A stretch of DNA of 63,191 bases from CAYVXE01 sp964455375 (GTDB taxonomy: Bacteria; Zhuqueibacterota; Zhuqueibacteria; Oceanimicrobiales; Oceanimicrobiaceae), in the NCBI GenBank assembly GCA_964455375.1, contig CAYVXE010000012.1, positions 1 through 63,191 of the forward strand, given 5' to 3'. A program made the translations under genes and the position numbers. How positions within the stretch are numbered: position 1 is the stretch's first letter; each line of letters begins with the position of its first letter. Under the pieces are notes generated by a model. That model was not told the DNA's origin, ran no database searches, and worked only from the letters and a program-made list of their open reading frames with translations. Of the stretch, positions 17,269 through 25,833 are shown in pieces.

Positions 17269-17631
17269 TTACAACCAAAATGCATTTCTAATATGTTTGA
17301 CCCGCCATTCTCCTTGTGTAGCGGTCACGGCGATGACATCGAACCGGCAATCCCTGTCATCGATTTCATTTTCAAAAAGATACTGCTGAGCCGTATTCCC
17401 GATCTGCCGCTGCTTATGTTCGTCGACCCAGGTTTCGGGTGACCCGAAACCTTTTTGCGTAGCCGTTTTCACTTCGACAAATATTAACGCAGCATTCTTT
17501 TCTGCAATAATATCGATTTCACCATGTGCCCAACGGTAATTTCTCTCCAAAATCTTGTACTTCCGGTTTTGCAAATATTTTGCAGCTACCTGCTCACCAA
17601 CGTTTCCTATTTCCTTAGATGACGTTTTCAT
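17269..17631 (-). CDS. yraN: YraN/UPF0102 nuclease-fold protein
   Basis: A 120-aa member of UPF0102, a Holliday-junction-resolvase/restriction-endonuclease-like fold. Conserved features are GEQVAAKYLQNRKYKILERNYR, the acidic residues of GEIDII and FVEVKTA (putative metal site), and CRFDVIAV. Function is not firmly defined. It overlaps the rnhB 3' end by 17 bp, a very common gene order (rnhB-yraN) across bacteria. Confidence 0.92.
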   Translation of the reverse strand: MKTSSKEIGNVGEQVAAKYLQNRKYKILERNYRWAHGEIDIIAEKNAALIFVEVKTATQKGFGSPETWVDEHKQRQIGNTAQQYLFENEIDDRDCRFDVIAVTATQGEWRVKHIRNAFWL

Positions 17632-18298
17632 TTAAATCCAGTTTTAATTGAAACCGCTTTGGATTAAAGGAACGACGATGCAGTTCGCAGTAGCCGTATT
17701 TTTCTATGGCGTCCAAATGCTGCGTTGTGGCGTAACCTTTGTGTTTTGCAAAACCATACATTGGATATCCCCGATCATATTCCGCCATCAACCGATCCCG
17801 CGTGACTTTTGCTAAAATTGAAGCCGAAGCGATGGAGTAGCTCAGAGCATCCCCTTTGACAATGGTTGTGAAAGGTATTTCCGAATGTTTGAAAGCATTG
17901 CCATCGACGAGAAGATGTTCAGGTTGCATATTTAAATTTTCAACAGCACGATTCATGGCCAGAATGGATGCATGATAAATATTGATCCGGTCTATTTCCT
18001 CCACCGTGGCAATACCAACACTCGTGGCAAAGGCTCTTTTGGTAATCTCACAAAATAGCCATTCCCGATTTCTTTTTGTCACTTTTTTCGAATCGTTTAC
18101 CATTGGAATCGTCGGCAACGTGCCATAAACCACAGCCGCTGCCACCACCGGACCTGCTAAAGGCCCTCGGCCGGCTTCATCGACACCGGCAATATATTTA
18201 CAGCCTTTCTGCCACAATTCATTTTCAAAACGCAAAAGCTGTTGAATTCGCAGTCGTTCTACGTCACTTATTTTGTTGTCCAAAACAAGCCCCGGCAC
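17615..18298 (-). CDS. rnhB: Ribonuclease HII
   Basis: Cleaves the RNA strand of RNA-DNA hybrids and single ribonucleotides in DNA. The family signature YIAGVDEAGRGPLAGPVVAA is near 36-55 with the first catalytic Asp and Glu. DDSKK-like VNDSKKVTKRNRE, LLVDGNAF and ILAKVTRDR supply the rest. At 227 aa it is standard. It is the first gene of the five-gene operon running to nfuA. Confidence 0.95.
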   Translation of the reverse strand: MPGLVLDNKISDVERLRIQQLLRFENELWQKGCKYIAGVDEAGRGPLAGPVVAAAVVYGTLPTIPMVNDSKKVTKRNREWLFCEITKRAFATSVGIATVEEIDRINIYHASILAMNRAVENLNMQPEHLLVDGNAFKHSEIPFTTIVKGDALSYSIASASILAKVTRDRLMAEYDRGYPMYGFAKHKGYATTQHLDAIEKYGYCELHRRSFNPKRFQLKLDLNENVI

Positions 18299-18351
18299 AA
18301 GTTCACATAAATTACGTTAATCTAACAAAATATAGACCTAAAAGCAAATAA

Positions 18352-18396
18352 AAGGGTTGAAAAAATTCCGAATTCGGAAGTCCTGTTCAACCCTTC
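18352..18396 (-). terminator. Terminator ending the lipid-transport operon
   Basis: An inner palindrome TTCCGAATTCGGAA (18367-18380) is followed on the - strand by six T (18366-18361). An outer pair AAGGGTTGAA/TTCAACCCTT (18352-18361 and 18387-18396) encloses it. It lies 28 bases past the mlaC-like stop and just upstream of rnhB. Confidence 0.8.
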
Positions 18397-18423
18397 GCGA
18401 CTCATTATTACTGGAAACGATGA

Positions 18424-19023
18424 TTATTCTTCTTTTAATCTCCGCACAAGCTTATCATACATTTCTTTATAAGATGATTTAGTAATTTGCTTATAAAAAG
18501 AATCCCTATAATTGCGTGCTGTACTGACGCCGTCAATCACCATGTCATACGCTTTCCACGCACCATTTACTTTATGCATTTTATAAACGATTTCAACATC
18601 CTTGCGTCCTTTGTAGGCAATCGTGGTCACCGTTGCTTTATCACCGCTTATCACCGGCGCATCATACTCCACACGATCCGCTTTATAAATTTCCAGTTTC
18701 TTTACGGAAGAATTACGAATGAGCTGTTGGAACACATGTACAAAATCGGCTTTTTCCTGCTCAGTGCGCTTAGCCCAATATTTACCAAGCGCCAATCGAG
18801 ACAGTTCTTTAAAATCCATGAGGCCATTAATAACGTCTTTCAACTTTTCTCTTGTTGCCTGGTCGACATTATCACCGGCAGCTTTCACGATTTTCTCTAC
18901 GGTTTGATTCCGGGCCTTTATGATATCCACCGGAGAATCACTGGCAACCAACGGCACGAATTGCCCCATCATAACGGCAATGATGATAAACAGGAACAAC
19001 CTTTTGTGGATATTTTGTTTCAT
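18424..19023 (-). CDS. MlaC-like periplasmic lipid carrier
   Basis: A 199-aa protein of the MlaC/Ttg2D (toluene tolerance) family: periplasmic carriers that bind phospholipid tails between inner and outer membrane. A signal peptide covers residues 1-28 (LFLFIIIAVMMGQFVPLVAS). Core segments are MDFKELSRLALGKYWAKRT, KADFVHVFQQLIRNS and the W-K-A-Y-D-MVIDGVS strand, all typical. It is the last gene of the operon, after TolC. No MlaD, MlaE or MlaF is present, so its inner-membrane partner is probably the RND protein encoded upstream, as HpnM pairs with HpnN. Confidence 0.85.
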   Translation of the reverse strand: MKQNIHKRLFLFIIIAVMMGQFVPLVASDSPVDIIKARNQTVEKIVKAAGDNVDQATREKLKDVINGLMDFKELSRLALGKYWAKRTEQEKADFVHVFQQLIRNSSVKKLEIYKADRVEYDAPVISGDKATVTTIAYKGRKDVEIVYKMHKVNGAWKAYDMVIDGVSTARNYRDSFYKQITKSSYKEMYDKLVRRLKEE

Positions 19024-19055
19024 TTTATACGACTCCTCATTGATTAAAACAAATA

Positions 19056-20426
19056 TTAATTTGTAAGATCACGACCAATAGCACTGCTCAGTTTCGCAAC
19101 CGACGTGTTAAACTTAAAAATGTTTTGCAGATGATCACCTTTCATCGTACTGTTGGCCTTAAAGGCATCGATAAACTCTTTGACCTCGGCAATACCGACA
19201 TCGAAAGTCATGGCCACGGAACGCAGCCAACTCTCACTGGCTTTTAAAGCACGCCGGCTCTCACGCATGTTTTTTTGGGCCTGCAAAAGGTCCAGATAGG
19301 CTTGCCTGACCTGCAATTTAATCCCATCCTTCAGCAAAGTTTCCTTTTGTGCCAGCTTTTGATATTCTGCTTGCGCAAGCCGTACTTTATCCCTGGTTTG
19401 GACAAAATTTAAATTCATGTTCAATCCTAAAAGGAAACCGGGCCGAAAAAAATTCGTTATATTGTAAACAAACGGATTGTTAGGATCAAACCTGTCTTTA
19501 GCAAAATTATATTTTACCTGTCCGGCGAAAAAAAACTGCGGGAAATAATCACTTTTTGATACACCGATCAAAGCTCGTCTGGCATTAACGCCTGCCCTCA
19601 ACTGATAAAGCTCCGGACGATCTTGCAGAGCCAACTCAAGATAAACGGGCAAACTGTCAATCCTCGCATCAATTGGGTCCAGATATTTCGTATCCAGGTC
19701 AAAATCTACATTTTTCTGAAGACCAAGAACCATTCGTAAGGTCTCCCGCGCCATCTCAATTTTTCCCAGGACTTCCCGATGCCTTTTATTGATATCATAT
19801 TTAAATATTTGCAACTTAAATAAATCATTTTGGGTGACATCTTCCGAACCCTCATCGAACTTATGCTGTAATTTTTGCGCGGCTTTATTCACCTCATTTA
19901 TGGCATCTTCTACCACAACTAGGAGTTCTTTACCCAAAATGACGCCCCAATACAACTGTCTTACCTTTAATTGAACATCTGCTCGTTTTGCACGAATATT
20001 CGCTTCGTCGGCCTCGACGCCAAAGCCGGCAGCGTGGTTTAACCCACTCAGTTTACCAAATGTAAAAATCGGCTGTACCAGGTTAAATTCAACCTCAGTA
20101 AAATACCGCAGATCAGAAATCCCCGTTGACGTGTCCGGGGAAGTAAGAACACCGGTTTTTGTAAAAACGCCTCGAGCTCTCGGAGAAGGTCCCCAAATAT
20201 TTTTTAGTTCCATTTTAGGAAGAATTCTCGCGTGTGATGCCTGTGTTTTTCGAGCGCGGGAAAATTCTAAATCCAACTCTGCATTCTTGATTATCTGGTT
20301 GTTTTCAAAAGCGAGTTTTTCACATTGCTTGAGGTTAAGAATTAATTTCTTAGGCTGCTGACCGAAAACAGACGTCAATAAGATACTACTAAGCGCGAGA
20401 CACGTGAACATCATTTTTCTTAGCAT
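19056..20426 (-). CDS. TolC-family outer-membrane efflux protein
   Basis: A 456-aa outer-membrane factor with a signal peptide (1-22, ending VFGQ) and the two-fold helical repeat of OEP proteins. The pattern LNLKQCEKLAFENNQIIKNAELDLE opens the first half; LARLAQAEY-like helices (VRLAQAEYQKLAQKE) and DLLQAQKNMRESRRAL form the second. TolC trimers make channels joining RND pumps to the outside. Here it lies between two genes for MlaC-type carriers. No membrane-fusion protein is encoded nearby, so a classical tripartite pump would need an adaptor from elsewhere. Confidence 0.88.
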   Translation of the reverse strand: MLRKMMFTCLALSSILLTSVFGQQPKKLILNLKQCEKLAFENNQIIKNAELDLEFSRARKTQASHARILPKMELKNIWGPSPRARGVFTKTGVLTSPDTSTGISDLRYFTEVEFNLVQPIFTFGKLSGLNHAAGFGVEADEANIRAKRADVQLKVRQLYWGVILGKELLVVVEDAINEVNKAAQKLQHKFDEGSEDVTQNDLFKLQIFKYDINKRHREVLGKIEMARETLRMVLGLQKNVDFDLDTKYLDPIDARIDSLPVYLELALQDRPELYQLRAGVNARRALIGVSKSDYFPQFFFAGQVKYNFAKDRFDPNNPFVYNITNFFRPGFLLGLNMNLNFVQTRDKVRLAQAEYQKLAQKETLLKDGIKLQVRQAYLDLLQAQKNMRESRRALKASESWLRSVAMTFDVGIAEVKEFIDAFKANSTMKGDHLQNIFKFNTSVAKLSSAIGRDLTN

Positions 20427-20446
20427 TCTCCACCTTTCATGTTTTT

Positions 20447-21709
20447 TTATTCCGCCTTGAGAATTTTTTTAACCCCTGAATCAGCATTTGCATTTTTTAA
20501 CACTCTGATATCATCGTAATCTGCATAGGCCTTGGATTTCGTCGAATTGGCATCTGATAGAATTCCGATACCAAGCGCCGTATCCGGCGGCTCACCCCCA
20601 AATGTTTTTTTGTAGGTTTCATAGGCATTAAAAACAAAAGTATGCCATTCACCTAAATGCTCTTTCCCCGTTGCGACAACCACCATCCACGGCCGTCCAA
20701 TACCGCTGCGTCGCATTGCGGAACCCACAGGTAAGGTAGAGCTCCAGACAAATTTTACTGACGCAGGAATGAGACCCAGTTTCTTTTTATAAACCAAATA
20801 AATTCCAGCGGCACTATCAACCGTTTTATTAAAGCGCTCATCTCCACCTTCAGGAATTTTATGTACACGCCATCGGAAAGAAATGTAAGGATATTTCTTT
20901 ATGTTCCATTTCTTATCTTTACCGATAATAACAGATTCACCTTCGTCTGTGGCTGCCAGATACTTGTTGCCATTTTCTTCTTTTACCCGGTAAGGTTTAT
21001 GTTTTTCATTATCCTTTTTCTTCCAACCCCAGCCATGCGGTAATGTATCGACATCGCTGCTTTCGAAATCTTCCATAACAACATAACCGTATTCACCGAG
21101 TTCGCCAACCAAATAAGGAAATGAATATTTTTCCAATAAATCATTACAGAACGTATAATAATATCTTAAAATACTGATTTTTCCAATTTTCAGGTTACTC
21201 ACTTTCCAAACCTTTTCCGGGCTTTTCAACAGATAGACTTTTACATTTTTTCTCGTAGTTCCCATTCTTAACTCATAGTCCAAATTGGCAAAATTTTCTT
21301 TGACATCGGCATTTTTCAATGCGAACACGAAATTTGCACCTGGTTCACCGGCACCCAATACAGCCGTTATTTTATGCAAAATGGATATCTTCAACGCTTT
21401 GATAAATTGCTTCTGTTCATAAGAGGTTAATTTGGGCCAGGTTTTCTGCACTAATTGCGGTGCTAATCGGCTAAAATAAAACATATCCTCTAGAACATCC
21501 GACAATTTTTCCTGACGAACCGAACCAGCCAGCGTATCATTTTGAGAAATTTGCTGCCATTCCTGAACATAATAATTAACGGCTTCCTGCGGTGTGTCAT
21601 AATTGCCGCCGGCAAAAACAGTTGAAAACAACAAAAAGAAGAAAATCAAACTAAATTCGATGTTATAACTGAATATTCCTTTATTCATCCTATTTTCCAT
21701 GCGCAGCAT
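20447..21709 (-). CDS. MlaC-like domain fused to DUF3047
   Basis: A 420-aa exported protein with two parts. After a signal peptide (about 8-35, LIFFFLLFSTVFAGG) residues 38-200 resemble an MlaC lipid-carrier domain: SDVLEDMFYFSRLAPQLVQKTW, SYEQKQFIKALKISI and KVWKVSNLKIGKISI match the family layout. Residues about 215-410 match DUF3047, a beta-sandwich domain of unknown role (ISFRWRVHKIPEGGDER, AGIYLVYKK, WSSTLPVG, DYDDIRVLKN). The fusion suggests a carrier tethered to a ligand- or partner-binding module. AAGGAG five bases before ATG 21709 fixes the start. It lies between the RND and TolC genes. Confidence 0.75.
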   Translation of the reverse strand: MLRMENRMNKGIFSYNIEFSLIFFFLLFSTVFAGGNYDTPQEAVNYYVQEWQQISQNDTLAGSVRQEKLSDVLEDMFYFSRLAPQLVQKTWPKLTSYEQKQFIKALKISILHKITAVLGAGEPGANFVFALKNADVKENFANLDYELRMGTTRKNVKVYLLKSPEKVWKVSNLKIGKISILRYYYTFCNDLLEKYSFPYLVGELGEYGYVVMEDFESSDVDTLPHGWGWKKKDNEKHKPYRVKEENGNKYLAATDEGESVIIGKDKKWNIKKYPYISFRWRVHKIPEGGDERFNKTVDSAAGIYLVYKKKLGLIPASVKFVWSSTLPVGSAMRRSGIGRPWMVVVATGKEHLGEWHTFVFNAYETYKKTFGGEPPDTALGIGILSDANSTKSKAYADYDDIRVLKNANADSGVKKILKAE

Positions 21710-21828
21710 TATTTCTCCTTCATTTAATTAGAGCAAAAAATACCTTATTTCACTTCCGGCAGCACCGGAAACTTTTTACAATGAATACAAAAACATTTTT
21801 CTACCCACTCACATAGGCAGCACTTCCA

Positions 21829-24216
21829 TCAATTCGTTTTTTTCTCTATAAATTGTAACAGCGCCGGTAGAACGATGATGGCCGTTAAAAATGTTGACGT
21901 TATTCCGATGACAGCAAGATCACCGATAGAATTTAATCCGGGATGTCGAGCCATAATTAATCCGGAATAGCCGACGATGGTTGTTAATGTCGTCATCAAA
22001 ATTGCCAAACCCGTATTTTTTAACACAAAAAGTAATGAACCTTTCCCTTCTTCCAGATAGCGATGGTAAATATGAACACCATTGTCTACGCCGATACCAA
22101 TAACACTCGGTATCACAACAATATTGAAAAAGTTTAATTTCATCCCACTAAAATACATGACCAGCCCCATCCATAACATGCCAATCACTAAAGGAGATAA
22201 AACAAATAAAGCTGCTTTTAAACTGCGAAAGTCAATAAACACAATTAAAAACACAACCAAAAAGGTCAAAATGATAGCAATACGACCTTCTTTAATCATT
22301 ATGATTAGCATATCAGCAAGAATAACATTTGAACTTGAAGCATGAAAGACTTTTCCGTTTTTCGTCGTAATGGTTTCTACATCATTACGAAAATCGATGG
22401 CATTTCGCCCGTCTCTCAAAGCTACGCTGGGATAGATAAAAACAAATTTACCCACCTGGCCTTTTTTATTCAGAAACTGCCGTTTATCTTTTTCGGGGAA
22501 CTGCGCCCAGGTAAACGGTTTATCCACTTGCAGATATCCTTTTAATTCATCCAATTTTTCTTTGTCTTTACCTTTTACGACACCGTCAGCTTCTGTTTTC
22601 ACCAAATGTCTGATCTTTCGAATCTTTTCAAGCCGCTCTTGTTGATCGGTGGGCACCAGGGAAAAAACCGAGCGTACGGTTTTAATCGTCGGCGTTAACG
22701 TGTCTGTTTCTATAACACCTTTTATTGCCTCAACAATTTCATCTATTTCGGCATCACTCTTTGCAAGAACGACTGCCGGAGATTCCGAAAGCTTAAAAAC
22801 ATCCTTTGTTTTCTCATTAACAATCTTACGTTCAGGGGTAATCGCGCGCAAATTCGTAAAATCATATTCAAATTTGATATGGGGAATCCAATAAATTGCC
22901 AACAACGTCAGAAAACCTGAAATAAGCAAAATTGTTTTCGAAAATCGAAATTCCTGCTGTTTAAAATGGACAGATTTGTGGGGGACTGGTTTAATTTTTA
23001 ATAATTTTAACTTATCAAACAACGTAATGAAAGACGGCAGCACCATAACCATAGCAAACAAAGCAAACAAAATGCCCACACCGGCAATAAAACCCAAATC
23101 CGAAAATCCTTTAAAATCCATAAGCATCAGAGAGAAGAATGCCGCTGAGGTAGTTACTGCAGTTGTCGTTAACGCTTTGCCCGTCTGACAAACCAGTTTT
23201 TCAATGGACTCATCAAAGCTCAGGCCGGATCGCCGGCTTTCGGAAAAGCGAGCAAATGCATGAATACCATAATCGATACCCATACCAAATAAAATCACGA
23301 ATAAAAAACCGGTAATGGTATTTAACTCACCAATGACAATATAGGTTAACCCAAAAGTCCAGGCCAAAGAAAGAAGTAAAACAATCGAAATGAGCAAAGC
23401 ACCGATGAGTTGACGAAAATAAATGACGATTAGCAGAAAAACACCGATAAAACCGTAAAGAGCAGTTCCCATAATGTCTTTTTTGATGACATTATATTCA
23501 TCCAGCCGGTTCTTAAAATTGCCCCCATAATAAATAGCCATATCCGGAGCATACTTTTTATAGTTCATGCCGTCCACGATGTGAGTAACTTCATTGAGCA
23601 TTTTGCGGATATAATTCAAATTTGAGTTTGACCCGGATGGAAATATTTTCATCACCAATACGGTACTGTCGTCATTGGTATAGAATTCACGTGTGTCCAG
23701 ATTCTGGTACTTTTCATCCCAATTTGCAAAATCATCCGAGGCGGTAGTGTCACTTTCTTCATCTCCAAACAAATCCTCAACATATAGCGGATTCAGTTTC
23801 TGCTTTTCTTTATTAACTTTGTTAGCAATCGTCGAATACAAAGAATCCAACTCTGGCTGGCTTAGAAACAACAATGCATTTTTTTTGTAAAACTTAACAT
23901 CATTCTTATAATCGACATACTTTACAAGCGGGCTTGCCAGCAGTTTCGGCTCAAGATCATGTGCTAATTTTCGTGCAGCAAAAAAATCTTTTGTTTCTAT
24001 TACGATTCGTAGCTGACCGATGCCCCCAATTTCTTTTTTAATTCGGTTCAGCGTCTTCACACTTTCAAAGTTATCCGGAAGCAATGCAGAAAGATCACTT
24101 ATAAGAATCAATTTCGAAGCATAGTACCCACCAAAAATTGTCATTACCACTGCAACAACTAAAACTGGAATATAATATTTTCTCAGTAAATAGCACTTTC
24201 CTCTGATTTTAAACAT
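21829..24216 (-). CDS. MMPL/HpnN-type RND transporter
   Basis: A 795-aa RND-superfamily membrane protein of the MMPL/hopanoid-transporter (HpnN-like) group, which moves lipids out of the inner membrane. It has the repeated layout of one helix, a large periplasmic loop, then five helices, twice. GMGIDYGIHAFARFSE (about 325-340) and GIGVDNGVHIYHRYLEEG (about 700-717) are the two conserved TM4-type proton-relay segments with Asp. FDFRSLKAALFVLSPL is typical of the second half. I start at ATG 24216, with AGGAG six bases upstream, not at the longer frame. Together with the MlaC-like genes downstream it resembles an hpnM-hpnN pair, but no hopanoid genes are present. Confidence 0.85.
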   Translation of the reverse strand: MFKIRGKCYLLRKYYIPVLVVAVVMTIFGGYYASKLILISDLSALLPDNFESVKTLNRIKKEIGGIGQLRIVIETKDFFAARKLAHDLEPKLLASPLVKYVDYKNDVKFYKKNALLFLSQPELDSLYSTIANKVNKEKQKLNPLYVEDLFGDEESDTTASDDFANWDEKYQNLDTREFYTNDDSTVLVMKIFPSGSNSNLNYIRKMLNEVTHIVDGMNYKKYAPDMAIYYGGNFKNRLDEYNVIKKDIMGTALYGFIGVFLLIVIYFRQLIGALLISIVLLLSLAWTFGLTYIVIGELNTITGFLFVILFGMGIDYGIHAFARFSESRRSGLSFDESIEKLVCQTGKALTTTAVTTSAAFFSLMLMDFKGFSDLGFIAGVGILFALFAMVMVLPSFITLFDKLKLLKIKPVPHKSVHFKQQEFRFSKTILLISGFLTLLAIYWIPHIKFEYDFTNLRAITPERKIVNEKTKDVFKLSESPAVVLAKSDAEIDEIVEAIKGVIETDTLTPTIKTVRSVFSLVPTDQQERLEKIRKIRHLVKTEADGVVKGKDKEKLDELKGYLQVDKPFTWAQFPEKDKRQFLNKKGQVGKFVFIYPSVALRDGRNAIDFRNDVETITTKNGKVFHASSSNVILADMLIIMIKEGRIAIILTFLVVFLIVFIDFRSLKAALFVLSPLVIGMLWMGLVMYFSGMKLNFFNIVVIPSVIGIGVDNGVHIYHRYLEEGKGSLLFVLKNTGLAILMTTLTTIVGYSGLIMARHPGLNSIGDLAVIGITSTFLTAIIVLPALLQFIEKKTN

Positions 24217-24261
24217 TTGCGCTCCTCGTCTCCAATAATCGTTTACCAATCTCTTTGCAAT

Positions 24262-25833
24262 CTACGATCCAACAATAACGGATGATTTTCTAAATTTATG
24301 TTTTACATTAGTTATTAAATGCTTCTCTTCCGGTTCGGATGCCCCCAAAAAATAGATAATCGCATACAAAATAATCATTACGATAAACACAGAAATAGTT
24401 TCAACGATAGAATTAATCTGAACCCAGTTTTTAAAAAAATAAAAAATACCCGATGTGACCACAGCAGTTACCAACGGCCAAAAAAGCGATGTACTAAATG
24501 GTAACAAATGAATTTGCTTATAGCCATGGTACAACCGGCCCACACTAACTATTGCAAAAGCAGCAAGAGTACCTAATGCAGCGCCTACCAATCCAAACTT
24601 CGGAATTAAAAGAAAAGCAATGACAACATTTACAACCAACATGAGCATCCCTAACGAAGCATTTAACAATGTTTTGCCGGTCATCACCAGCAAACTTTCT
24701 GCTGCGCTGAAAGTTCCAAACAAACCGTGAGCAAATGCCAACACCATTAAAGCATGCGCCGCCTGAGTTGACTGGATATTAAAAAAAGCCAGAATCTGGC
24801 CAGGAAATAATAATATCGCAATAACCGGCAAAAAACTTCCGGCCATCAACCATCTTGTAACCAGAACATAATTTCGTTTGAGCCGTTCCTTTTCACGATT
24901 ATAAAATAGTTCAGAAACAATGGGTGAAAAAATCGGTTCAAATCCTTGTCTAACTCTTTTAATGACTGAAATAATCTCCACTGCTATGCCATAAAGACCT
25001 GCTGATGTGGAATTCAACAGCACCCCGACCAAAAAGATATCAGTACGTGCCACCAGCAAATTCAGAAAATCCATTGCCGCGATGGGAGATGTGTACTTGA
25101 AAATATCCTTTTTCATTGCATCGTCCAGTGGTTTTGGATGCCAACCTAAATAGCGGTACTTGCGAAAAACAACAACCATTGCAGAAACAGCCGCAATAAA
25201 ACTGGCGAAAATATGCGCCGTAACCAATCCCACAGCGCCGAGAGAAAACGGAAGCAAAGAAACCGCTCCAAGCAACAACACGAGCGGTTCGATGCCTTGG
25301 CGCACCAACACTTCATATTGCATAAGGCGAAGAGCCTTGGTTGTGGCAATTAGAACCTGAGTGAGAACAATAAAAGGAATGGCAAAAGATAGTATTTGCA
25401 TGGGGACGGTTAACTGTGGATCCCTGAAAACAGTTTCAGCAACCCATGAACTCAAAAAAAAGATACCCGTTGCAGCCACAATGCTCAATAAAAGTGAGAC
25501 ACGAACATTAAAATACATAATACTCAGGATCTTTTGATGAGCTTGTGGAGATGTTTCCTTCCCGAATCGCGTAATATCCCGAATCATACTCTTGTCCATG
25601 CCCCAGAGACCGAACTTTGAAGAAATATCAATGGCGCTCCATGCTAAAAAATAAAGACCTAATGCAGTGGCTCCGTAGTATTTTGCTGCGACAAAAACAA
25701 ACAGCACTTTACTGACTTTTGCAACCATACCTAATAAATTGAACAGGACGCCTTTGATGAGATCCCTGGCATCTTTATGAGTACCCTCTCGTATTGCAGC
25801 TTTATTCTTCAAAGTTTTATTGAAATCTGTCAT
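24262..25833 (-). CDS. Wzx/MurJ-like oligosaccharide or lipid flippase
   Basis: A 523-aa multi-pass inner-membrane protein (about 12-14 helices) of the MOP/polysaccharide-synthesis superfamily, which flips lipid-linked sugars. It shows the family opening LIKGVLFNLLGMVAKVSKVL, then YYGATALGLYFLAWSAIDISS and the conserved KFGLVGAALGTLAAFA near the C-terminal half. Its ATG overlaps the stop of the upstream CDP-alcohol phosphatidyltransferase gene as ATGA, so the two are translationally coupled. It ends 45 bases before the RND start. The coupling suggests that it flips a product made by its partner. Confidence 0.85.
   Translation of the reverse strand: MTDFNKTLKNKAAIREGTHKDARDLIKGVLFNLLGMVAKVSKVLFVFVAAKYYGATALGLYFLAWSAIDISSKFGLWGMDKSMIRDITRFGKETSPQAHQKILSIMYFNVRVSLLLSIVAATGIFFLSSWVAETVFRDPQLTVPMQILSFAIPFIVLTQVLIATTKALRLMQYEVLVRQGIEPLVLLLGAVSLLPFSLGAVGLVTAHIFASFIAAVSAMVVVFRKYRYLGWHPKPLDDAMKKDIFKYTSPIAAMDFLNLLVARTDIFLVGVLLNSTSAGLYGIAVEIISVIKRVRQGFEPIFSPIVSELFYNREKERLKRNYVLVTRWLMAGSFLPVIAILLFPGQILAFFNIQSTQAAHALMVLAFAHGLFGTFSAAESLLVMTGKTLLNASLGMLMLVVNVVIAFLLIPKFGLVGAALGTLAAFAIVSVGRLYHGYKQIHLLPFSTSLFWPLVTAVVTSGIFYFFKNWVQINSIVETISVFIVMIILYAIIYFLGASEPEEKHLITNVKHKFRKSSVIVGS

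Noticed and set aside
24920..24960. tRNA-like GGTTCAAATCC sequence
   Set aside because: It lies inside the flippase gene and no acceptor or anticodon stem can be drawn around it.
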